From the NCBI GenBank assembly GCA_946628545.1, contig CAMOWU010000007.1:1-61036 (forward strand): a stretch of 61,036 nt of DNA, given 5' to 3'. The position numbers and the translations under genes were made by a program. Source of the DNA: an uncultured Bacteroides sp. Its GTDB lineage: Bacteria; Bacteroidota; Bacteroidia; Bacteroidales; Bacteroidaceae. Below the pieces are notes generated by a model. The model was not told the DNA's origin. It saw only the letters and a program-made list of their open reading frames with translations, and did not search any database. Below are positions 37,022 to 47,600 of this stretch, one piece after another; the first letter of the stretch is position 1; each line of letters starts with the position of its first letter.

Positions 37022-38508
37022 TGCTTAATGGAGGTGACGTAGTAATAAGTCTCGCGGTCGCCCGTCAGCAGGCAGTAGGCAAGCAGATAATCGTAGGCAA
37101 GTCGGTTGTCAGTGTTGCTGAGGAAAAGGTTCTGGAGCATCTGGCAGGTCGTATGGTCGCTGAAGTAAAAGTCTTCTTTATAGGCCATCTGTCGGAGCCG
37201 GCCGTATTCGGGATGCTTGGATATGGCGTCTTCATCCCCAAGAAGAGGCAGTGTCTCATTGGCCCAGTCGCTGTAGAAAAGGGTCTTCTGCAGGGCTGTC
37301 AGATATTTTCTTGACACTTCGTAGTCGCCGTTGATGAGGTTGGTCTGAGCCAGCCGCTTGTAGCATCGTGCGCTTTTCTGAAAGTCAAGGATCGCCTCCT
37401 GGGCTTCGAAAACCGTTCGTTGCGCCACATTGATCATCCCCAACTGATAGAACACCTCGGCTGTAGGCAACGGACTGGTGGCATCGCGCTCTACCGACGG
37501 GAATAGCCCTGAGATGCCGTTCTGGTTGTACTCGAACAAATGGTCGGGAAGCAAGCCGTGCATGGCCAAGGCCAGATTCTGGACGGTCACTCCGATGGGG
37601 TTGTTGGGTTTCTCGGCATTGATGGTTTCGAGGATGCGGTTCCATTGCTGGTGGCGAGCCATGAAGTCGTATTGCATCACCTTCTCGGCCTTGGAATTGG
37701 TGTTTTTCCAAACGAAAGCCAGCATAATGGCAAATACCAATCCAAACGAGCAAAGCGTCGCGACAATACGGTGTGAGGCATTGGCCCAGTGGTGGAGGCC
37801 ACGGGCGATGAGTGTGAGTACGAAGATGGACAGGGACGCTGACCAGAGGAGGGAAGGGAAGACTGTCGGATAGCGGTGGTAATGGATGCCGAACCATAGT
37901 TTGTCGGCTGATACAGGGAGATAGAATGACAGCAGGACTGGCAAAACTGCCAAGAGGATGAACAGACCATAATACCATGGAATGCGTTGAGGACGGGGAG
38001 CCTGCAGGAGGAAAAACACGATGCAGACGGGACCCGCCATCCAGTAAAGCAGAGGAATGGCAATGACGAGCAGGATGCGGCGAGTCCAACCGCAGCGCAA
38101 CTTGTCAAAACCCCAGGAAGCGAGGAGGGTGAGCACGACAGCCCAGACTCCACCAAAGAGCGCGTTCTCATCGAGCAGGAAGAGCCAGAGAAGGAAGGCT
38201 GGCACATAACTCAGGCCGTAGAGCCGTCCCCAATCGGTCAGACGGAGTGTCAGGAGTTGCACCACCGAGAGCAATATGCCGATGATGGTCGCGCCCACCC
38301 AGGCAAATAGGAAAAACTGGGTGCAGAAGCGTCCCAGCAGGTCGGCTAAGCCTCCTGGCAGCTTCACGATCTCCCACACATAGCCAAGGTCGAAGAGAAA
38401 AAGCTGATACTGCTCCTGATAATGCAGGTGATGGGGGTAGGCCATTCCGAAGAAGAGAACGACCGCCACACCGAAAAGAAGCGTGCATAAGAAGCGCAAA
38501 TCCTTCAT
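37018..38508 (-). CDS. Polytopic membrane protein A with helical C-terminal domain (DUF6057-like)
   Basis: The 496-residue protein has about eight or nine membrane segments in the first 270 residues (for example 5-24, 65-88, 145-170, 248-268), then a soluble helical region of about 220 residues that looks like tetratricopeptide-type repeats (WNRILETIN, GDYEVSRKYLTALQK). It resembles the DUF6057 group, from memory. A paralogue lies at 40055-41827. It is coupled to the CxxCH propeller gene downstream by an ATGA overlap. A role in assembly of, or electron or substrate exchange with, the propeller protein is speculation. Confidence 0.7.
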   Translation of the reverse strand: MKDLRFLCTLLFGVAVVLFFGMAYPHHLHYQEQYQLFLFDLGYVWEIVKLPGGLADLLGRFCTQFFLFAWVGATIIGILLSVVQLLTLRLTDWGRLYGLSYVPAFLLWLFLLDENALFGGVWAVVLTLLASWGFDKLRCGWTRRILLVIAIPLLYWMAGPVCIVFFLLQAPRPQRIPWYYGLFILLAVLPVLLSFYLPVSADKLWFGIHYHRYPTVFPSLLWSASLSIFVLTLIARGLHHWANASHRIVATLCSFGLVFAIMLAFVWKNTNSKAEKVMQYDFMARHQQWNRILETINAEKPNNPIGVTVQNLALAMHGLLPDHLFEYNQNGISGLFPSVERDATSPLPTAEVFYQLGMINVAQRTVFEAQEAILDFQKSARCYKRLAQTNLINGDYEVSRKYLTALQKTLFYSDWANETLPLLGDEDAISKHPEYGRLRQMAYKEDFYFSDHTTCQMLQNLFLSNTDNRLAYDYLLAYCLLTGDRETYYYVTSIKQ

Positions 38509-38526
38509 AGGAACGATTAAAAACGA

Positions 38527-40038
38527 TTAATCTGTAAATACCTTGCTGAACTCATCGACGCTGATGCGGACTGGCTCAACCATGAATTCGGGTCGGTTGT
38601 AGCTCTTGAGGAAGAATGTGTGGTGCTCTGGGTCTTCCTGGGGCATCATAAAGGCCTTTTCCGCTTTCCCATCCTTGAAATAGGAGAAATAGACGCGGCA
38701 GTAGTTGCTGTCGTCCCGACGGCTGGCACACATGATCCAATGGCCGTTGCTCGACCAGGATGGATAACTGTCGGGAAAACCCTCGCTGTTCAACTTTGAG
38801 ATATCGATATCTGGTGCGGCTTCATCATCGAGTGCCATACAGAGGATGTCGGCATCAAGATGCCTGATGTGGAAACAGCCATACCGCCCCTGGGCAAAGA
38901 GCAGATAGTGGCCGTCGGGACTGATGCGGGGCAAGGTGGCGCTCTTGTCTTGGGATGCGGCGTCATAGACGAGTTCTTCTTCACCGAAACTGAGCGTCGG
39001 CTCGTCAAACGAACGGCGGTAAAGGTTGTATTGCACTTTCTGGTAGGTCGATCTGATGTCCTTGCCAGCCAATTCCTCGGGTAGTGGCACTGACTTGCAG
39101 TAGTAGAGGTATCGGCCATCGGGCGACCAAGTGGGATAGACTTCCAAGAGGGTGGTGTCGGCGCTGACCACAATCACCGAGTCGGTGGCTATGTCATAGA
39201 GAATCATGTCGCTGGCCATGTCGTAAACCTCGATTTTGTTGGGATCGGCTGTATGGAATCCTTGTCGGGTCTTGTTGGTCGAGAGGGCGATGACTTTGGC
39301 TGTCGGATGCCATGCTGGATAGACGCCCGAGGAGATGGTGTAGTCGCGCTTCATGTTGACTTTCGACACCTTGCCGTCGTTGACAAGGACGGTGCCGCCA
39401 TTGGAGAGGCGAACGTGGAAAAGCATGTTGTCGGTCTTGTAGTTCTGATAACTGTGGCAGTTGATGCACTGCCCTTTGGTCTTGTCAACACATGTGATCT
39501 CGTTGTTGAAAATCTGGGTCTCTTCAAATGTGGTCAGGTGGCGCTGGGCGATTTCCATATAGTCCCATGCCACATAGGATGGCTCGATGAGTCGATAGGA
39601 TATGTATTCATCGATGGGCTCTTCTGCCACATGGATCTCAAACGGACTGAACGACAGCCATTCGCCATTCTGCTCACTCTCGGATTTCGCGGTCTTTCCC
39701 CACACCTCAACCTTGATGCTCTTGCCTGTGGAGGCATGGAGGATGGTGTGCCAGTCTGACTCGGGAATCTGCACTTTCACCCCCTGGCCGTATGTCCGTT
39801 GCTGGCCATCTGGTGTGCTGATCCGGGCCACGCACGCTGCATAGCGGTCGGAAGGAAGCATGAAGTTGAGTGGGGCTATGTTGCATGGCACGGTGACATC
39901 GCAGTAGTCTGGAAAGATGTCGGGGAGGCTCTTGACTGCTTTGGAGGAAGAAGGCACGTCGGGATGGTTCGTGCACGATGACATGAACAGCAGGGCAACA
40001 GCCAGGAGCAAGGTGAGGATATGGAGATGTTTTTTCAT
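38527..40038 (-). CDS. CxxCH-containing beta-propeller lipoprotein B
   Basis: The 503-residue paralogue of the 35537-37021 protein starts at 40038, giving MKKHLHILTLLLAVALLFMSSC with lipid Cys22; a start at 40065 would overlap the upstream gene and lengthen the n-region. It has PDYCDVTVPCNIAPL, the haem-binding-like CINCHSY (191-197), and propeller words YPAWHPTAKVIALSTNKT and YPTWSPDGRYLYYC. Conserved positions shared with copy A include WHP, FHxADPNxIEV and YRLIEPxY. It lies between the two membrane-protein genes. Confidence 0.8.
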   Translation of the reverse strand: MKKHLHILTLLLAVALLFMSSCTNHPDVPSSSKAVKSLPDIFPDYCDVTVPCNIAPLNFMLPSDRYAACVARISTPDGQQRTYGQGVKVQIPESDWHTILHASTGKSIKVEVWGKTAKSESEQNGEWLSFSPFEIHVAEEPIDEYISYRLIEPSYVAWDYMEIAQRHLTTFEETQIFNNEITCVDKTKGQCINCHSYQNYKTDNMLFHVRLSNGGTVLVNDGKVSKVNMKRDYTISSGVYPAWHPTAKVIALSTNKTRQGFHTADPNKIEVYDMASDMILYDIATDSVIVVSADTTLLEVYPTWSPDGRYLYYCKSVPLPEELAGKDIRSTYQKVQYNLYRRSFDEPTLSFGEEELVYDAASQDKSATLPRISPDGHYLLFAQGRYGCFHIRHLDADILCMALDDEAAPDIDISKLNSEGFPDSYPSWSSNGHWIMCASRRDDSNYCRVYFSYFKDGKAEKAFMMPQEDPEHHTFFLKSYNRPEFMVEPVRISVDEFSKVFTD

Positions 40039-40054
40039 TGTTTTTCGGGATGTT

Positions 40055-41827
40055 TTAGTTGCCATGTTCTTGCATGATCATCGGACTGATATTGATCTTT
40101 CTTCCGAAGATGTTGTAAAACCAATAGGTGTCGCCCCATTCTTCTCGCAGTTCCTCGCTCAGGGTCTCAAGTTTCATGCTGGGGCGAGCCAGTTTTTCGA
40201 TGGTGGCCCAGAATTGGGTGTAGCGGTCATAGACGGATTGTTCCACTGGAAGCATGATGCGTTTCTCCTCTGGAGACTTGTCCATGAACATGATATAGGC
40301 TTCCTGGGCATGCAGGGGAAACTCCTCGTCCATGTGCAGTCGCACATAATTGCGAAGCGTTGCCCAGAACCGACGGGAGTCGCAGCGAAGCATGGCATAA
40401 AACAAGGCTTGCTCTGAGGCCAGTTTGCTGTCGGTGGAGTACCACAGGCTGATGTCGTTGACGAGGTAACTGTCGCTGTTTTCCACTCCTGTCAGCTCAT
40501 CTGTGAAGGATTTTTGCAACTCTTTCACTTGGGCTGAAACGGGGGCGGGCTGCCAGTCTTCGTATAGCGGAAGGTGATTGAGAATGGTGGTATAACGTTC
40601 CACCAGTTTGTCGTCGCCTTTGGCCTGGGCGCAGCGGGCAAGCATCTTCAGGTAGAAGGGGGAGAATCCTGCTTGGATGGCGTTTTCAAAACTCAGACGG
40701 ATGGCCTCATTCGTCATGCCGTAGTTGTAATAGACCAATGGCGAAGCGGTGTCCAAAAGGGTGACGTGCAGGGAGTCGGGGTTGTTGAGGCTGACATAAT
40801 CGTTGCCCATCTTGAACGAACGGTCAAGCAAGCTGCCATCGTTCATCAAGGCTATGTTTTTGAGAAACATCATCGTGTTGGTGGGCCTGGGATGATCTGA
40901 AGCGATTTGCAGCACTTCGGCCCAGTTGTCGTCGAGAGCGTGGCGCACCATGCGCATCTCGTCGATGTAGTTGCGGTCGCGGTACATGAGCGACAAGGTG
41001 AAAATGATGCCAGACACTGCACACAGCGCAGGAACGAACCACTTGGCGAGATACCTGCCGAAAAGGGATAGGAGAATGGAAAGGGCGGCAAGTGTCCAGA
41101 ATGGAATGGACTGATGCGTGCTGGCATCGAGTGCGGTGTCGAAAACGGGAAAGCCTGCCATCACCACATCATCGGAGTTCAGATGGGAGTAGAGCAGGGC
41201 GCGCCAGGTGCTGGCGGTGAAGAGGAGTATGACCATACCCAGCAACTCGCCCCAGGAGGGACGCTCGGAAAGGGAAAGGCAAAGGATGAAAAGCAATGCA
41301 TACCACCCAAGCACGGGATAGGTGGAAAAGGCAATCAAGTACCAGAGAAGATGCCACCGACGGGGTGTCGAACGGGCCATCCACATGAGCAACAGCATCA
41401 ACAGATAAGCCGCCGACTGGGAGAACCAGTAGCCTCTGATGGGGTAGATGTAAATCCAGTAGCCAAGATCGACAATGGAGGTGAGCAGGCAGGCTATAGG
41501 TAAGATCATCAGGGCGGAGGCACTCCCGCGCAGACGAAAGGCCTTGGTGCCCGCGAAGAAGATCAATGTCCAGATCAGTACCATCACACCCGAGCCAATG
41601 ACTGGTTTGCAGTACAATTGGGTGAGCCACGAGCCTACATACTGCATCAGACCAAAGGGCTTCGACATGAGACGCTGGAAAAATGCTGAACCGTAGATGA
41701 ATTCAGAACGGTCGTGGGCTGTATAGAACACCTCAAGGTTGATGTATAGGATATATACAACAAACAAGACGAAAGCCAGCAGACTTCCATATCCAACTGC
41801 CCTGGATGCGTTGCTTTTTTCTATCAT
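40055..41827 (-). CDS. Polytopic membrane protein B with helical C-terminal domain (DUF6057-like)
   Basis: The 590-residue protein has about nine or ten membrane segments in its first 290 residues and a helical soluble region after that (NWAEVLQIASDHP, NEAIRLSFENAIQAG, YLKMLARCAQAKGDDKLVERY), resembling tetratricopeptide repeats. Order and spacing match the 496-residue copy A, and the segment NIALMNDGSLLDRSF parallels NLALAMHGLLPDHLF there. It begins 69 bases after the SusE-position lipoprotein gene and precedes propeller B by 16 bases. Inner membrane; function unknown. Confidence 0.7.
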   Translation of the reverse strand: MIEKSNASRAVGYGSLLAFVLFVVYILYINLEVFYTAHDRSEFIYGSAFFQRLMSKPFGLMQYVGSWLTQLYCKPVIGSGVMVLIWTLIFFAGTKAFRLRGSASALMILPIACLLTSIVDLGYWIYIYPIRGYWFSQSAAYLLMLLLMWMARSTPRRWHLLWYLIAFSTYPVLGWYALLFILCLSLSERPSWGELLGMVILLFTASTWRALLYSHLNSDDVVMAGFPVFDTALDASTHQSIPFWTLAALSILLSLFGRYLAKWFVPALCAVSGIIFTLSLMYRDRNYIDEMRMVRHALDDNWAEVLQIASDHPRPTNTMMFLKNIALMNDGSLLDRSFKMGNDYVSLNNPDSLHVTLLDTASPLVYYNYGMTNEAIRLSFENAIQAGFSPFYLKMLARCAQAKGDDKLVERYTTILNHLPLYEDWQPAPVSAQVKELQKSFTDELTGVENSDSYLVNDISLWYSTDSKLASEQALFYAMLRCDSRRFWATLRNYVRLHMDEEFPLHAQEAYIMFMDKSPEEKRIMLPVEQSVYDRYTQFWATIEKLARPSMKLETLSEELREEWGDTYWFYNIFGRKINISPMIMQEHGN

Positions 41828-41896
41828 ATACCTTTTTGCTATAATAGGCTGACTCGTGATGAGTCAGCCTATTTGAATGATAACTATCAGAATTGA

Positions 41897-42640
41897 TTAT
41901 TCCTCATAATACACGGAATTGATGGTGCATGAGCCAGACACAATCATGAGCTGGAGGTCCCTGCCTGCACCGCCATTACCGCGGGCGCAGTCTTTGGCAA
42001 TCTGCTCGTTGATTGGAATTTCCAGCAAACCATTGGGCACTGTCCATGGGTGGTCGTTGGTGTCGTAGTAGAAAGCACTCCACCAACCGTTCATGATCTT
42101 CATCGTACAGTCTGCACTGGCATCTGAAACGTCCAGAATGAGGGTCTTGAAACCGAAGTACTCATCGTCTGTCAGATAACGCAGGTACTTGCCTTCACCA
42201 TCGCTGAAACGCATCGCCGCTGCATCCCAGCCACCAGGACTGAAGGGAGGCTGAAGGGCTGGATCCTCACCATAGACGTATATCTTCTGGAGTTCCTCGG
42301 TAATGACCTCACAGGAAACAGGAAAACTGTCCTTGAGTTCGGTACCGTCAGCACAAAGGGCGGTCAGATACACCATGTAATCACCGAGTTTCATCTTACG
42401 CTTGGCAAAGTTGCCGATGAAGTCCTTGCCACCGATATTCCACTTGGCATTGACAGGGGCGGAGGTGCTGCAGCTGATCACGTTGCCATTCTTGCCATCA
42501 GCCGCCTTGTCAACTGTGACGCTGGACTTCGCCTTGAGCTCGCTTGCTGTGATGTGACCGCTGTTGCTGAAATCCTCATGAACTGGATCACAGGCTGCAA
42601 AAGCATAGGCTGCCGCAAAAAGCAAAATTATCTTTTTCAT
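41897..42640 (-). CDS. SusE-position outer-membrane lipoprotein
   Basis: The 247-residue protein has the lipoprotein signal MKKIILLFAAAYAFAAC (Cys17). The mature part is beta-rich, starting with a domain of about 100 residues resembling a PKD/Ig-like fold (GDYMVYLTALCADGTELKD) and then a Trp/Tyr-rich C-terminal domain (MNGWWSAFYYDTNDHPWTVPNG), a composition seen in glycan-binding SusE/SusF-type proteins. It lies 48 bases after SusD. Surface ligand binding is likely; the ligand is unknown. Confidence 0.7.
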   Translation of the reverse strand: MKKIILLFAAAYAFAACDPVHEDFSNSGHITASELKAKSSVTVDKAADGKNGNVISCSTSAPVNAKWNIGGKDFIGNFAKRKMKLGDYMVYLTALCADGTELKDSFPVSCEVITEELQKIYVYGEDPALQPPFSPGGWDAAAMRFSDGEGKYLRYLTDDEYFGFKTLILDVSDASADCTMKIMNGWWSAFYYDTNDHPWTVPNGLLEIPINEQIAKDCARGNGGAGRDLQLMIVSGSCTINSVYYEE

Positions 42641-42688
42641 ATTGATTCGTTTTTTTATTTGAACTGGGAATGTATAGAAGTCCCCTGA

Positions 42689-44641
42689 TTAATAAAGTGT
42701 CTTGTATTGGGTCTCAGGATTAGCGGCATCCCAACCGGGGTTCTGCCGCAGCTTGCCGTTCATCAGGTTGATCTGGGCCTGAGGCTTGGCGAGGAAACCG
42801 TTGGTGTCGATGTAGCGCTTGGTCCAAGAGCAGGTCATGTGTTGCATGCTCACCTTGTTGGCCTTGTCGCCCTTCACCACTACTTTCTTGCCAGCCTGGG
42901 CCTGGAGGGCTTTAGGCGCGTAAGAGGTCTCGTTTGGCTTGTTACCCGTCCAACGGCGCATATCGTTGAAACGAAGGCCCTCGAAGGCGAACTCCCAACG
43001 ACGCTCGTCCTGAACTGCCTTCAAGGAATAGGCAGTCTGGGGAACACCCGCACGCTTCTGAACCTGGTTCATGTAGGAGGCATCGCCCGTGAGCTCCGTG
43101 GCCATCAAAAGCACGTCTGCATAGCGCATCAGGTAGAAATCCTCAAAGTGGTCGCCCTGCATCTTGTTGTCGAGAGAACTGCCGGTATAACCCTCACACA
43201 TGCTCCACCATGTGTCGTTGTTGGCTGCACATGCGTCAAGATTGACCTCGGCGTACTTCTTCACGGAATAACCTGACTCCTCGCAGTCGTCCTTCTCGTA
43301 GGTGTAGTTCTCAAGCTCGTTGTTCAGGTCAATCAAAGAACCAAGCTTACGGATATCTTTATAGCCTCCTTCGTTCTCTGCAATCGTCCAGTCGTCCCAG
43401 ATATTGCAGGAAGGTGTGCCTTGACCCCAACCTTGGTTGAACGGATAAGTGAAGTTGCGGTCGCCATTCTGAGCGGTGGAACCATTGCGCAGACCCCAGA
43501 ACACTGAGATATAGTTGGAGTACATTCGGGCGGTGGAATAAGTGCCGCCAATCGCCCACTTGGAGGCATTCATGAACTGAATCTGGAAAATCTCCTCAGT
43601 GTTTCCATTGCCCATACCAGGCTGGTCGAAGCAGTTCTCACGCTTCATGTCCTTGATGAATGCATAACCGTGTCCTGTTCTGATGGTATCCTTGACGACA
43701 TTTCCTTTCTCGTCTTTGCTCTCTTTGATCTCGACGATACCGCCGCCGTCCTGTGTCTCTTGCCAGAGGAGGCTGTTGGAGTACTGCCAGAGTGAGCGGA
43801 AGTCCTCGCAAAGCATGTAGCCACCATTGGTGATGACATCCTTAAGTCCTTCCACAACATCTGCTTTGGAAAGTGTACCTCCATCGCAGCCTTCCTGCTC
43901 CACAAGTTGGATGGTGGCATCGCCAGATGCGAGTTCTCCGACATTCTTATAGAAACCAGCCCAGAACATCCAAGCGCGAGCGATAAACGACTCGGCGGCG
44001 AACTTGTTGGCATGGCCTGACTTCTTTTCTGTGCTCATGAGCGTCTTGGCGGATACAAGGTCGGAAAGAATCTGTGGGTAAATCACTGAATCTGCACTGA
44101 CCTGCTCTTCCATATCTGCTGTGATAGTGGTGGAGGTGATCAATGGAACGTCACCAAACAACTGGGTGAGCCAAAGGGTATAAAGGCCGCGCATGAAATA
44201 GGCCTCACCAAGAAGCTGGTTGCGCTGACCCTTCTGTCCTTCCGTCCATGGAACATTATCAATGGTCTCAATTTGGTTGTTGGCACGGGAGATACCGCCA
44301 TAGAGAAGGACAAAGACCTGTTCATACTGGTTGACATTCATCTCGACGAGATGATGCAGAGATTTCACTTTGTTGTCCTGAAGACCACCACTGCCATAGC
44401 AGTTGTCTGACATGATCTCCCACCAGTAGAAGGGATTTTGATTGTCGCAGTCGCCGCCACCCATGGTATTCATGATACTGTAGGTTGCCGCATTCAGAGC
44501 CTCAACATCTGCGGGTTTACCGGGGAACGTAGCCTGAGTCATCTCAGTGACACGTGGGTCAGTATCCAACATGTCGTCACAAGCGGTAAACAACATAGTA
44601 GCTGACAAAACAGCTAACGATGATATAATTAATTTCTTCAT
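42689..44641 (-). CDS. SusD/RagB family outer-membrane lipoprotein
   Basis: The 650-residue SusD-like protein has lipid Cys21 (MLFTACDDMLD), the helical SusD N-terminal region (DVEALNAATYSI), the usual LLGEAYFMRGLYTLWLTQLFGDVPLI repeat-helix region, and the C-terminal YLMRYADVLLMATEL and ERRWEFAFEGLRFNDMRRW signatures. SusD proteins sit on the cell surface as lids over SusC and bind the ligand. It is 14 bases after susC in the same operon. Confidence 0.95.
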   Translation of the reverse strand: MKKLIISSLAVLSATMLFTACDDMLDTDPRVTEMTQATFPGKPADVEALNAATYSIMNTMGGGDCDNQNPFYWWEIMSDNCYGSGGLQDNKVKSLHHLVEMNVNQYEQVFVLLYGGISRANNQIETIDNVPWTEGQKGQRNQLLGEAYFMRGLYTLWLTQLFGDVPLITSTTITADMEEQVSADSVIYPQILSDLVSAKTLMSTEKKSGHANKFAAESFIARAWMFWAGFYKNVGELASGDATIQLVEQEGCDGGTLSKADVVEGLKDVITNGGYMLCEDFRSLWQYSNSLLWQETQDGGGIVEIKESKDEKGNVVKDTIRTGHGYAFIKDMKRENCFDQPGMGNGNTEEIFQIQFMNASKWAIGGTYSTARMYSNYISVFWGLRNGSTAQNGDRNFTYPFNQGWGQGTPSCNIWDDWTIAENEGGYKDIRKLGSLIDLNNELENYTYEKDDCEESGYSVKKYAEVNLDACAANNDTWWSMCEGYTGSSLDNKMQGDHFEDFYLMRYADVLLMATELTGDASYMNQVQKRAGVPQTAYSLKAVQDERRWEFAFEGLRFNDMRRWTGNKPNETSYAPKALQAQAGKKVVVKGDKANKVSMQHMTCSWTKRYIDTNGFLAKPQAQINLMNGKLRQNPGWDAANPETQYKTLY

Positions 44642-44655
44642 AATTTCAAGTCAAA

Positions 44656-47600
44656 TTAGAATTTGATATTTGCACCAATCAAATATGTACGAGCGGGTGG
44701 GTAAAGACCCAGGTCAATACCTGAAGCCCATGATTCCACACCACCTGCTGAACCCACTTCAGGATCGAGTCCTTTGTAACCAGTGAATGTGCAGAGGTTC
44801 TGGGCCTGGACATAGAGGCGGAGCTGCTGGAATGGGCAGTTCTTCCAGAGATTCTTGAAGTCGTAGCCGAGAGTGACAGTCTTGATCTTGAAGTAGTCGG
44901 CATCCTCCATATAGCGAGTGGAAACCCAGATGGTGTTGGGGTGACCAGTAGCGGATATACGTGGCTGGGAGTTGGATGTACCCTCTCCATGCCAACGGCT
45001 GAGGATAGAAGTATCGTAGTTCTGGTAAGGTGTATCACCGAATGAGCGGTAAGAGCGCATGATCTGCATGCCGAAAGCACCTGCACCGCTTACAGAGAAG
45101 TCGAGTCCCTTCCATTCGAGACCGAGGTTGACACCGAGTGTGGCATCTGGATTAGGATTACCGATGCGGTGACGGTCGCACTGATCGCCTTCAGCGAAAG
45201 TGATGACGCCATCATGGTTCCAGTCGTCCCAGATGCAGTCGCCAGGCTGTGCACCGTCTAAGACAGGCTTACCTGCTGCGATAGCGGCGTCGATTTGTTC
45301 CTGGCTCTGCCAGATACCGCTGTAAGACATGCCGTAGAAATAGCCGACGGGCTTACCTTCCTGTGCGCGGAAGATGTACTCTGTGCCCTGGGAGAGAACA
45401 CCACCACTACCATTGATATAGTGGTTTTCATTGGCGATACGGGTCACACGGTTCCTGTTGGTGGCAAAGTTTACACCTACGTTGTATTTGAAGTCCTTGT
45501 TGATTCTGTCTTTCCAGGCTACAGCGAGCTCAATACCTGTATTCTGGATGTCACCACCATTGATGTAAGCGGGGTTGGTACCTTGGATAGCGATACGGGG
45601 AGCTGTGATCAACCAGTCCTTCGTCTTCTTCATATACCAGTCGAAGTTCACTTCCAAACGGCTGTCGAGGAAACGGGAGTCGAAACCAACATCCCACTGC
45701 TCAGAGGTCTCCCACGTCAAGTCGGGGTTGGGAACGATGTTGGAGTATGCGCCAGTGTTTGGTGTACCTGCCACTGAAGTGTTCATGTCGGAACCGAACT
45801 TGTATCCGCTGTCGCCAGCGCCACCGGACATGGCGATGGTGGCAAGATACTGGTACTTGGGAATGCGGTTGTTACCGTTCTGACCCCAGGATGCACGGAG
45901 CTTGAAGAAGTCCATGAAACTCTTGGCGCCTTCCATGAATTTCTCGTTGGTCATTACCCAACCTACTGATACTGATGGGAAGGCTCCCCAGCGGTGACCC
46001 TTGTTGAAGATGCTTGAACCATCATAACGCAGGGTGGCTGTGGCCATATAGGTCTCGTTCCAGTCCCAGCTTACACGCCCGAACCAAGATGCGAGATACT
46101 CTTCGTCATCGGGATTGCCTGTCAGATTGATATCCGGCAGGTTGTTCAGCTTGAAGTTGGAAAGCCATGCTGAATCCCAACCCTTCAGGGTGGCAAGCTG
46201 ATCACCATACACCACCTTGTTTTCTCCAGAGAGTCTCGCGCTCCAGCCTGTGCTTTGGTAGCTCTGACCTACCATGGCGCTGATCTTGTGGCCAGAGAAT
46301 ACAGGAGACTCGTAGGAGAGGGTGTTCTCGATAGAATAATTATTGGTGATCCATGAGTCCTGGTGGGCAGTAAACACATTCTTTGTTTCTGTACCAGAAG
46401 CAGGAGAACGGGGCTCGGTGTAATTACGGTAATAGCCGGAATTCCAACCATAGTTGAACTGAGTGCGCCACTTCAGACCCTTGATTGGCTGGATGGTGAT
46501 GAAGGCTGTGGCGTTGACATTGAGGTTGCGGCTCTGGGCCAAAGAATTGAAACCACCATGTGTGAGGTTCTCCCAGGGGTTGTTGAACATCACTGGGTTC
46601 CAGCCCTGGCCGTAGGCGGGGGTACCGTCTATATTCTGGTAGAAATAATTCTCACCATTATCTGCGAACTGGGGCAGGATGGGATTGGTCTGGAGAAGAC
46701 TGTGGATATAGCTCCAGTACATTCCGTCTTCTGCCAAGTCGTGGCTCTTGTTGTAGCCTATTGAGGCGTTCTCACCAATGGTGATGGCATCGAAATCTCT
46801 TACACGCAGAAGTACATGGTCGCTGTTGATGCGAACGGTGTGGCGCTTGTAGTAAGAGGCCATATCAGCACCCATGATGCCTTCGTTGCCTGTAAAGGTA
46901 TAAGACATGGCGAATTTTGAACGGTCTGTTCCTCCTGTCAAGGTCAAGGAATGATTGTTCTGGAAGGCGTTCTTGTTGGTGAAGGCATCCCACCAGTCTG
47001 TTCCTTGCCAACCTGCATTGACCTTGTCGAGGATGTCCTGGGGAATGTAGCTGGGCCAATCCATCTTCTGGCCATTCGTGTTGAAGGTGTATTCGTCCAG
47101 AACCGTCATGTACTGCTGGGCATTCAGCAGCTGAGGACGCTTGTAAACATTCGACCAACCCAAGGCACCATTGTAGGTGAGCTCAATCTTGCCTGCCTTA
47201 CCCTGACGAGTGGTCACGAGAATCACACCGTTGGCGGCGCGGGCACCATAGATGGCGGCTGAGGCGGCGTCCTTGAGAATGTCGATGCTCTCGATGTCGG
47301 CGGGGTTGATTCCGGAGAGGTCGCCACCGGCTACACCGTCTATCACGTAAAGTGGAGATGAGTCACCGATGGTACCGATACCACGGATGAAGACCTTGAA
47401 ACCCTTGCCCGGCTGGGTGGACGACTGGGTAATCTGTACACCTGGAGTGGAAGATGCCAAGGCACCGAGGGCGTTGGTGGTGTTCTGCATGGCGATGTCC
47501 TCGCCCTTCACCTGGATGGTGGCACCGGTAACCAGTTTTTTCTTCTGAGTACCGTAACCAATCACAACCACGTCGTTGAGTGCTTCAACGTCTTCTTTCA

